Part shown: positions 1 to 5,052 of the stretch, piece after piece | How the letters are laid out: every line of letters starts with the position of its first letter | Position numbering within the stretch: the stretch's first letter is position 1 | DNA from: Deltaproteobacteria bacterium | GTDB taxonomy: Bacteria > Myxococcota > Polyangia > Polyangiales > B10-G4 | Reading direction: 5' to 3' | Length of the DNA: 6,364 nt | NCBI GenBank assembly: GCA_019312705.1 | Contig: JAFDCW010000279.1 | Span: 1-6,364 of the forward strand | Notes under the pieces: model-generated | The model's database searches: none | Seen by the model: only the letters and a program-made list of their open reading frames with translations | Told to the model about the DNA's origin: nothing | Translations under genes and position numbers: made by a program

Positions 1-1164
1 CGCCAGTCTTCGGTGTCTGTCGTGCTGCCCAAGGGGGATGCCGCGTCGGCCCAGGCCGCGGCCGAGGGGCTCCTCGGTGGGGCCTACCGCTATGACCAAT
101 ACCTGACAGGCTCGCGCAAGCCCCAAGGGACCATTCGCAGCGCGTCCATCCTCGGCATCAAGAAGGCCGACGCTGCGGCCCGAGCGGCCGTCAAGAACGG
201 GCAGATTCTCGGCGAGGCGGTGTGCTTCGCCCGGGACCTGGTGAACGCTCCGCCGAACGACCTCACCCCTGAGGTCCTGGCGAAGACCGCCGCGGCGGAA
301 GCGAAGGGAACGGGCATTCGCACGTCGGTCTGGAACAAGGCCAAGATCGACAAAGCCGGCATGCGCCTCTTCCTCGCCGTCAACCAGGGCGGGGGCAACG
401 AGCCGCGTTTCGTGCACATGGTCTACAAGCCGGCCCGTCCCAAGGCGAAGGTCGCGTTCGTAGGCAAGGGCCTGACCTTCGATTCCGGCGGCCTGTGCCT
501 CAAGCCCGCCAAGTCCATGATCGACATGAAGTGCGACATGGCCGGTTCGGCGACGACCTTCGGTATCGTCCTCGCCGCGGCGCGCATGAAGCTCCCGGTC
601 GAGGTCCACGCCGTCGTCGGAGCCACCGAAAACATGAACGGCGACTTCGCCTACCGTCCCGGGGACGTCATCGAATCCCTCGACGGAAAGATGGTCGAGA
701 TCATCAATACCGACGCCGAGGGGCGTCTGGTCCTCGCGGATATCCTCGCCTACACCCGGGACAAGATTCGCCCGGACTTCATGATCGACCACGCGACCCT
801 GACCGGGGCCTGCATGGTGGCCCTGGGCAAGTGGCGCGCCGCGATGTACGCCAACGACGACGCCTTCGGCAAGCAGTACGCTGCCGCCGCCGAGCGCGCC
901 GACGAGAACTACTGGAACCTGCCCCTCGACGACGAGCTCGCGGCGACGCTCAAGAGCGATATCGCAGACCTCAAGCACACCGGCGACGCCTACGGCGGCT
1001 CGATCACGGCGGCTCTCTTCCTCCGCGAATTCGTCGGAGATACGAAGTGGATCCACTGCGACATCGCCGGTCCGGCGTTCCTGGATGGCGGCCACGACCT
1101 CTCTCCGAAGGGCGGGACCGGCTTCGGCGTCGGGACCGGGATCGAGTTCCTCAAGGGCCTGTGA
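1..1164 (+). CDS. pepA: Leucyl aminopeptidase (M17 family), 5' end missing
   Basis: Cytosolic zinc/manganese exopeptidase that removes N-terminal residues from peptides. The reading frame is open to the first base of the window, so the GTG at 13 is an internal codon and the N-terminal domain lies outside. Numbered from that GTG, K152, D157, K164, D175, D234, E236 and R238 match E. coli PepA K270, D275, K282, D293, D352, E354 and R356 with identical spacing; D234-R238 lie in the family signature NTDAEGR. All five metal ligands (K152, D157, D175, D234, E236) and both catalytic residues (K164, R238) are therefore present. The constant offset of 118 implies a full protein of about 500 residues, the usual length. 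The gene ends ...FLKGL-TGA, and that TGA overlaps the GTG of the next gene. The E. coli enzyme also binds DNA in plasmid recombination and regulation; whether this one does cannot be judged without its N-terminus. Confidence 0.96.
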   Translation, partial: RQSSVSVVLPKGDAASAQAAAEGLLGGAYRYDQYLTGSRKPQGTIRSASILGIKKADAAARAAVKNGQILGEAVCFARDLVNAPPNDLTPEVLAKTAAAEAKGTGIRTSVWNKAKIDKAGMRLFLAVNQGGGNEPRFVHMVYKPARPKAKVAFVGKGLTFDSGGLCLKPAKSMIDMKCDMAGSATTFGIVLAAARMKLPVEVHAVVGATENMNGDFAYRPGDVIESLDGKMVEIINTDAEGRLVLADILAYTRDKIRPDFMIDHATLTGACMVALGKWRAAMYANDDAFGKQYAAAAERADENYWNLPLDDELAATLKSDIADLKHTGDAYGGSITAALFLREFVGDTKWIHCDIAGPAFLDGGHDLSPKGGTGFGVGTGIEFLKGL

Positions 1165-1958
1165 AGAGCACCAGGCCGCGCGAATCGATTCGTAGCGGTC
1201 TGGCAGTCTTCGCGACCCTGGTGACTTTTCTGGCGCCGGCGGTAGCCCGCGCTCACCTCGGCCACGCTGTTCAGTCTGCCGAGCGCTATCTGAAGGTCGA
1301 CTTCGAGGGCGGCCACGTTCGGGTCGTGGTTTCGCTCATGCTCGGCCCCGGTGAAGCCGCTCGCGTCCTCCGCGTCGCGGACCGGGAGGACGGTGACGGC
1401 GACGGCACCCTGAGCCCCACCGAAGCCGACGCCTATCTGGCCCGCTGGGGGGTGGGCCTCGGCGAGGACCTCGTCCTCGAGCTCGATGGCGCGCGGGTCC
1501 GGGTCGATTGGGGGGAGGCCTACCTCGACCCGACGGGGCCGATCAGTCCGCGGCCCGCCACGGTCGAAATGATCGGCCGGATCCCCCTCTCGGCCGGTGA
1601 GCACCATCTCGTTCTCCGCGATGGCATGCGGCGAGAGACCTTCGAGCGTACGGATGTGGCATTTAGTGGTCACGACGGCGCCGAACTCGTTGCGAGCGGC
1701 GGCAGCGAGGAGCGGCCTTCGGCTCGGATCCCGGCGATCGCCTTCGCCGGCGCCCGCGGCCCCGACGTCTTTTCCGCGGTCGCCGTCGTCGAAGGAGTGC
1801 GCCGCCGGGAAGGCTCGCCCGGGGATGCGGCGAGCGAAGGACCGCCGGCGGCCCACCCCTTGGGGGACTCCGGGGCCCTCGTCGCCGGCGTGGCGGCGGC
1901 GGTGACCCTCGCCCTCGCTGGCCTGGTACTCCTGCTTCGGCGGCGGCGCCGCCCCTGA
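1161..1958 (+). CDS. Exported EF-hand protein with C-terminal membrane anchor, HupE-ectodomain-like
   Basis: A 265-residue protein starting at a GTG that overlaps the aminopeptidase stop (GTGA), which suggests translational coupling. The same frame stays open far upstream inside pepA, but that stretch is an arginine-rich shadow; only the 1161 start gives a proper signal peptide (basic n-region, hydrophobic residues 13-28, cleavage predicted after ARA-31). The mature protein begins HLGH. Residues 77-88 (1389-1424) form a perfect EF-hand calcium loop, DGDGDGTLSPTE, followed by a helix AYLARWG and beta-rich sequence containing ELDGARV and GEHHLVLRDG. Residues about 239-259 are a membrane helix followed by five arginines, giving an outside-N, inside-C topology. 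The order signal peptide, AHxxG-like start, EF-hand, LxLDG, GxHxLxxRD resembles the exported N-terminal domain of HupE/UreJ or nickel/cobalt transporter proteins, but no permease follows. The gene call is firm; the family link is inference from motif order. Confidence 0.85.
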   Translation: MKSTRPRESIRSGLAVFATLVTFLAPAVARAHLGHAVQSAERYLKVDFEGGHVRVVVSLMLGPGEAARVLRVADREDGDGDGTLSPTEADAYLARWGVGLGEDLVLELDGARVRVDWGEAYLDPTGPISPRPATVEMIGRIPLSAGEHHLVLRDGMRRETFERTDVAFSGHDGAELVASGGSEERPSARIPAIAFAGARGPDVFSAVAVVEGVRRREGSPGDAASEGPPAAHPLGDSGALVAGVAAAVTLALAGLVLLLRRRRRP

Positions 1959-1991
1959 CGGTGAGGCCGCGCTGGGAGTGGCGGTCTGGGC

Positions 1992-2004
1992 ACACCCCGG
2001 GTGT
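1992..2004. other. Small hairpin after the EF-hand gene
   Basis: Arms ACACC (1992-1996) and GGTGT (2000-2004) enclose the loop CCG, 33 bases after the stop of the upstream gene. No T-run follows on either strand, so it is not a classical intrinsic terminator. It could help stabilise the 3' end of the pepA transcript. Confidence 0.3.
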
Positions 2005-2033
2005 CAACGGGCAGTCACGGTCGCCCCGAAACA

Positions 2034-2049
2034 TGTCCAAAAATGGACA
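2034..2049. promoter_or_regulatory. Operator-like inverted repeat TGTCCA-N4-TGGACA
   Basis: A perfect 6-bp inverted repeat around AAAA, lying 73 bases before the preferred start of the lipoprotein gene and in the most AT-rich part of this leader. The geometry (16 bp, symmetric arms) suits a dimeric helix-turn-helix repressor or activator. The right arm TGGACA is also a 5/6 match to a -35 hexamer, but the best -10 candidate, TGTTAG at 2069-2074, is poor (3/6, spacing 19). The regulator is unknown and none is encoded in the window. Confidence 0.45.
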
Positions 2050-2122
2050 AATTTCCCGGCACGAACTTTGTTAGAGGGAGTTCGTCCGGCGGACGGCTGC
2101 ATCGATGGAAGGTTGGAGTGTC

Positions 2123-2695
2123 ATGATCCGAGCTGAAAGAGTTCATACCGGGGGCTCACCGGGCCTCCGGGGCCTTCGGGGCGTCCGGCGCCTCTCGCGC
2201 CCCTCGGGCATTGGCGCAGCTCTCCTCGTCGCGCTTGGGCTCTCGGCATGTGGGGCGGGCGGAACGACGAGCTACTCCATGGGAGATATCGTCGATGGCG
2301 CGCCCTCCGGCATGCTCGGCGGAGCCACCTGGTCGATGCAGGCGGCGGTCGTGACCGTGACGGACGACGAGCTACGCGTCGGCCTCTTCCCCAGCGAGGT
2401 CGAAGGCTGTGAATCGCGCGCTGGGCGCCCCAAGCTGCTTCGCTTCGACGTGCCGCGCATGGAGGGGGAGTATCCCCTCGACCTCGATTTCTCAGCGATC
2501 GCCGAGCGTCAGACCATTACGTTCGTGACGGCGCCGGGTCGCAACGTCGTAGCCACCGAAGGCCTCATCGTCGTCGAGGACCTCGACGAGGAGACCGTCA
2601 CCCTCGGCCTCATCGCCGACGCCGGCGACGGAAACCACATGAACGGCCGCGTCACCGCGACCCTCTGCGGCAACGACCGAGACCACCGACACTAA
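2123..2695 (+). CDS. Small exported lipoprotein of unknown function
   Basis: A 190-residue protein with a lipoprotein signal: an arginine-rich n-region, a hydrophobic stretch, and the lipobox LSAC with the lipidated cysteine at residue 43 (followed by GAGG). The ATG at 2123 is preferred because GGAAGG (2107-2112) and GGAG (2115-2118) lie just upstream; the in-frame ATG at 2105 would add six residues and has no close ribosome-binding site. The n-region is unusually long (about 28 residues) with no later in-frame ATG. The mature part, about 148 residues, is beta-rich in appearance and has two further cysteines (C96 and C182) that could pair in the periplasm or outside the cell. The motif-free sequence, ending NHMNGRVTATLCGN, resembles small lipoproteins common in Myxococcota, but I do not recognise a named family. 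It is preceded by the TGTCCA-N4-TGGACA repeat and converges on the minus-strand genes. Confidence 0.85.
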   Translation: MIRAERVHTGGSPGLRGLRGVRRLSRPSGIGAALLVALGLSACGAGGTTSYSMGDIVDGAPSGMLGGATWSMQAAVVTVTDDELRVGLFPSEVEGCESRAGRPKLLRFDVPRMEGEYPLDLDFSAIAERQTITFVTAPGRNVVATEGLIVVEDLDEETVTLGLIADAGDGNHMNGRVTATLCGNDRDHRH

Positions 2696-2969
2696 AAGAG
2701 TATCGCCTGGAGCGCGATCCACGGCGCGAGGTCGGCAAGAAGGCGGAGGGCGACGCGAGTCGACCGGAGCTGGATTGACTACCGGATCTGGCCCCGGTTC
2801 CTGCGCTGCCTGCTCACCTACGAAAGGTAGGCTCCGCTAAGCTGCTCGGAACCGAGACCACCTCGCTTGTGCCTCACGCTCCATCCGACACTCTTTAGAG
2901 GCCTTCCCAACGGGGCGCACTCCGAGCGCCCGCAGGCATCGACCGAATCGCGAGTCACGCCCAGCTGAC
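2696..2969. other. Non-coding stretch with several small hairpins
   Basis: I see no convincing gene here on either strand. Three compact hairpins are present: CCTAC-GAAAG-GTAGG (2817-2831), CTCGG-AA-CCGAG (2845-2856), and GGGCGC-N7-GCGCCC (2913-2931). None is followed by a T-run. Positions 2953-2964 hold a sequence complementary to part of the right arm of the large hairpin that follows. The stretch could be the 3' untranslated region of the lipoprotein gene or part of a longer structured RNA. Confidence 0.5.
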
Positions 2970-3095
2970 TAGAAGGCGTCCAGTTGCGTCATTGGCCGAG
3001 CGCGCCCGCAGGGGCCTGCCGAAGGAATACCAGAGGTATTTCGAGGTAGGTGCCGAGGACGTAAGCCGGCCAATGGCGTGACTGGGCGTCTTCTA
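2970..3095 (+). repeat. 126-nt long imperfect hairpin, structured RNA or TA-bounded MITE-like element
   Basis: Positions 2970-2998 pair with 3067-3095 as a continuous 29-bp stem: 24 Watson-Crick pairs and 5 G.U pairs when read as plus-strand RNA (2976/3089, 2979/3086, 2985/3080, 2986/3079, 2989/3076). Inside, 3011-3020 pairs with 3045-3054 (two G.U pairs, one G.G mismatch) and 3024-3031 pairs with 3035-3042 (one G.U pair), closed by an AGA triloop and separated by a GAA/GA internal loop. The linking part, 2999-3010 against 3055-3066, can form further short pairs. On the minus strand all eight wobbles become A.C mismatches, so the fold favours a plus-strand transcript. Both ends carry TA (2970-2971 and 3094-3095), as an IS630/Tc1-type miniature element would. 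The right end overlaps the stop codon of the minus-strand gene. No T-run follows on either strand, so a simple intrinsic terminator is unlikely. Confidence 0.75.
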
Positions 3096-4874
3096 AATGC
3101 GGTAGGGGAAGCTGACTTGGAACGTGGGCCGACTAAACCGCGGGAACCGCGCCCCTCGGACCGCTCGAGCCACGCAGGAGCCGATTGGCGTGCCCGCGAA
3201 CTGGCCGGTGACGCGTGCGTTGGAGACTCGGCCGTTCGTGCCGGATACCGTGATGGTCGTATTGGCGACGCCGTGCTGGCCCTCGCCGCAGCGACCGACC
3301 GCGCCCTGCACGCTCCGGAGGGCGCGGAGCACTCCATCGCGGGGCGGCGCCTCGGGGAGGTTGCTGCCCGCGGGGGCGGCCGCCATCATCGGCGCGGCCA
3401 TCATGCCGCCGAGGGCTGCGTTGAGCAGGTCATCGATGTCACCACCGCCGCCCGAGGTCCTCGTGGCGGGGGCTGATGCGGGGGTTGGGTTGGATGCCGC
3501 CGCCATGGGGGCCCTGCCGCCGGTTCGCGGGCGACGCCGCATGTTGGCGCCGCCTCCGGCCGTGTCGGCGCCCTCGTCGGCGCCCTCGTCGGCGCCTTCG
3601 TCGGCCGTGGGCGTCGCCTGGGCAGGAGCGGGCAGCGCCCCGGCCGTTGCTGCGCCGGCTTCCGTCCCCGGTGTCGGGGCGGTGCCTTCACCTGCTGCGA
3701 TGGCACCGGCGCCCGGTGAGGCCCCGTTGGCCGCGATTGCGACCGGCTCCGGCTCCGAGGTCACGACGACCGCGATGACCGCCGCCGCAGCAATGGCGAC
3801 GATGCCTCCGACCACCGAGACGGCGATGATGAGGCCATTGCCGCTCTTCTCTTCCTGAACCGGAGCCAGGACCGGCGCGCCGAGGCCGCTCGCCATGGGC
3901 GATCCCGTGCCGATGCTGAGAAGCTGGTCGACGCTGTCTTCGTTGGAGGCTGCGCCTCCGCCAAAGGCAGGTCCGCCGCCTCCGCCCGATACGCCGGTCG
4001 CGGTGGCGAGGGCCTTGATGTCGATGAGGCCCGAGCCTTCGCCCGATGCGTGACCGGTCTTGGGGCTCGACGAGCCCATCGACGACGAGCTCATCGACGA
4101 CGCGCTGCTCGACGAGCCACTCGGGCCCCCCGTCGCCAGCGCCTGAAGGTTGGAGAGCGAGAAGAGAACGGAGTTCTCGTTGCGCTGACCGGTCATCGCC
4201 TGGTCTGCACTCACTCGGGGACCGGGGGAACTCGCGACGACTTCGTCGTCGCCTCCGCCCGCTTCGAAGGGGCTACCGCCGGCGTCTTGCTGAGCGAAGA
4301 GGTCCGCGCCGCCTCCGCTCTCTCCGCCGCCGAACCCGGCGTCACCGCCGAAGCCCGCGTCGCCGGACGCTGCGAAGAGTCCGCCGCCGCCGGCGTCCGC
4401 CGCAGGCTCTGCGCCGGCGCCTGGATCGCTCGCCCCGGCGGCATAGGGATCGGCAGCTTGGTCGCCGAACGCGCCGGCGTCCGCCGCTGCCGCTGCCGCC
4501 GCACCTTCTTGCGGTTGGCCGGTGATCGCCTCGACGAGCTCCGGCACGTCGCGGGCGGCGAGCCAGTTTTCGAACCCCTCGCGCCACACGTAGACTTCCC
4601 AGTCGATGGTGCCGGCGGTGAGCATCTCTCCGAGTTGCCCCGGAGCGAACGGGCCCTGCTGATCTCCGTCGACGACGGCGTGCCAGACAACGTCTGGATT
4701 ATCGTCACCGTAATCGTAGACCTGGGTCGACTCGTCCTTCGGTTGATCGAGTTGATCGCCCCGAACGACGATGACCTCGCTGCATTTCTTGCAGCGGATC
4801 TTGAAGACCTTTCCGGCGACTTTCTCGTCGGCAATCGAGTACTTAGCGCTGCAACTTTCGCAGACGATCTTCAT
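3093..4874 (-). CDS. AgmX/GltJ-like zinc-ribbon, GYF, single-pass membrane protein
   Basis: A 593-residue protein whose ATG at 4874 has AGAGG nine bases upstream. Residues 1-39 are an MJ0042-type zinc ribbon (C5/C8 and C28/C31). Residues about 63-114 are a GYF_2-type domain (W64, QQGPF 72-76, VYVWREGFENW 94-104). A disordered Ala/Gly/Ser linker (about 120-345) carries three conserved-looking motifs at 232-247, 282-290 and 313-322. Residues 348-371 are a membrane helix, followed by a periplasmic Ala/Pro linker with GADE repeats (424-437) and a DIDDLL helix at 479. Residues 514-593 match the AgmX/PglI C-terminal domain, with its cysteine pair at C529 and C567. In Myxococcus xanthus, GltJ (AgmX) has this layout; its cytoplasmic zinc ribbon and GYF domain bind the polarity GTPase system of the gliding machine. 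No other glt/agl gene is visible here, so this may be a paralogue with another envelope role. Architecture is firm; function is inference. Confidence 0.93.
   Translation of the reverse strand: MKIVCESCSAKYSIADEKVAGKVFKIRCKKCSEVIVVRGDQLDQPKDESTQVYDYGDDNPDVVWHAVVDGDQQGPFAPGQLGEMLTAGTIDWEVYVWREGFENWLAARDVPELVEAITGQPQEGAAAAAAADAGAFGDQAADPYAAGASDPGAGAEPAADAGGGGLFAASGDAGFGGDAGFGGGESGGGADLFAQQDAGGSPFEAGGGDDEVVASSPGPRVSADQAMTGQRNENSVLFSLSNLQALATGGPSGSSSSASSMSSSSMGSSSPKTGHASGEGSGLIDIKALATATGVSGGGGGPAFGGGAASNEDSVDQLLSIGTGSPMASGLGAPVLAPVQEEKSGNGLIIAVSVVGGIVAIAAAAVIAVVVTSEPEPVAIAANGASPGAGAIAAGEGTAPTPGTEAGAATAGALPAPAQATPTADEGADEGADEGADTAGGGANMRRRPRTGGRAPMAAASNPTPASAPATRTSGGGGDIDDLLNAALGGMMAAPMMAAAPAGSNLPEAPPRDGVLRALRSVQGAVGRCGEGQHGVANTTITVSGTNGRVSNARVTGQFAGTPIGSCVARAVRGARFPRFSRPTFQVSFPYRI
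3564..3606 (-). repeat. 12-bp tandem repeat encoding Gly-Ala-Asp-Glu
   Basis: Three full copies of GTCGGCGCCCTC (plus-strand reading; the third has one change) and a partial fourth. They encode an acidic run of GADE units at residues 424-437 of the AgmX/GltJ-like protein, in the periplasmic linker just after the membrane segment. The unit is a multiple of three, so copy-number slippage would change linker length without breaking the frame. Confidence 0.85.
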
Positions 4875-4910
4875 GCGATGTGACCTCTGAAGGGGGGAAG
4901 AGCGGACGGC

Positions 4911-4920
4911 ATGGATCCAT
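4911..4920. promoter_or_regulatory. 10-bp perfect palindrome ATGGATCCAT in the leader
   Basis: A perfect palindrome between the proposed -10 box and the ribosome-binding site of the AgmX/GltJ-like gene, just downstream of the expected transcription start. It could be an operator, but a single short palindrome may also be chance. Confidence 0.25.
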
Positions 4921-4939
4921 AAACCCTTTTCGACCCGCG

Positions 4940-4969
4940 ATGATAGCTGTCACGTGGTGGCGCGATCAA
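4940..4969 (-). promoter_or_regulatory. Candidate sigma-70-type promoter of the AgmX/GltJ-like gene
   Basis: Read on the minus strand, TTGATC (4969-4964, 4/6) and TATCAT (4945-4940, 5/6) are separated by 18 bases. Transcription would begin near 4933, giving a leader of roughly 59 bases that contains the ribosome-binding site AGAGG (4888-4884). This would let the gene be expressed independently of the upstream zinc-ribbon gene. Confidence 0.5.
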
Positions 4970-5020
4970 GATTCCCACGAGCCCGACGCGACAGGTACGT
5001 CTGCATGGACCCAGAGCCTG

Positions 5021-5045
5021 GGGCGCCCTTGGGCCAAGATCGCCC
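5021..5045 (-). other. Hairpin just after the Ig/zinc-ribbon gene
   Basis: GGGCG (5021-5025) pairs with CGCCC (5041-5045) and CTTG (5028-5031) with CAAG (5035-5038), with a 2x2 internal loop and a GGC triloop. It begins seven bases after the stop codon of the upstream gene. No T-run follows on the minus strand, so it is a weak terminator candidate or an mRNA 3'-end stabiliser. Confidence 0.35.
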
Positions 5046-5052
5046 TCGGGAG

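Noticed and set aside
495..1160. Upstream extension of the EF-hand protein frame inside pepA
   Set aside because: The translation is arginine-rich, overlaps the conserved aminopeptidase catalytic domain, and would bury the signal peptide in mid-protein.
990..1856. Minus-strand open frame across pepA and the EF-hand gene
   Set aside because: It overlaps two supported plus-strand genes and shows no domain or signal peptide.
2970..3095. Retron msr-msd (the left arm is followed by AGC, as after a retron a1 repeat)
   Set aside because: Only 68 bases lie between the arms, too few for separate msr and msd structures, and no reverse transcriptase is encoded in the window.
2970..3095. Integron attC site
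   Set aside because: No GTTRRRY/RYYYAAC core sites at the proper ends and no integrase or cassette arrangement.
2970..3095. Bidirectional intrinsic terminator between convergent genes
   Set aside because: No T-run follows the stem on either strand, and the stem is far longer than needed.
4050..4883. Long plus-strand open frame antisense to the AgmX/GltJ-like gene
   Set aside because: It is arginine-rich, has no recognisable domain, and mirrors the low-complexity GC-rich linker of a well-supported gene.
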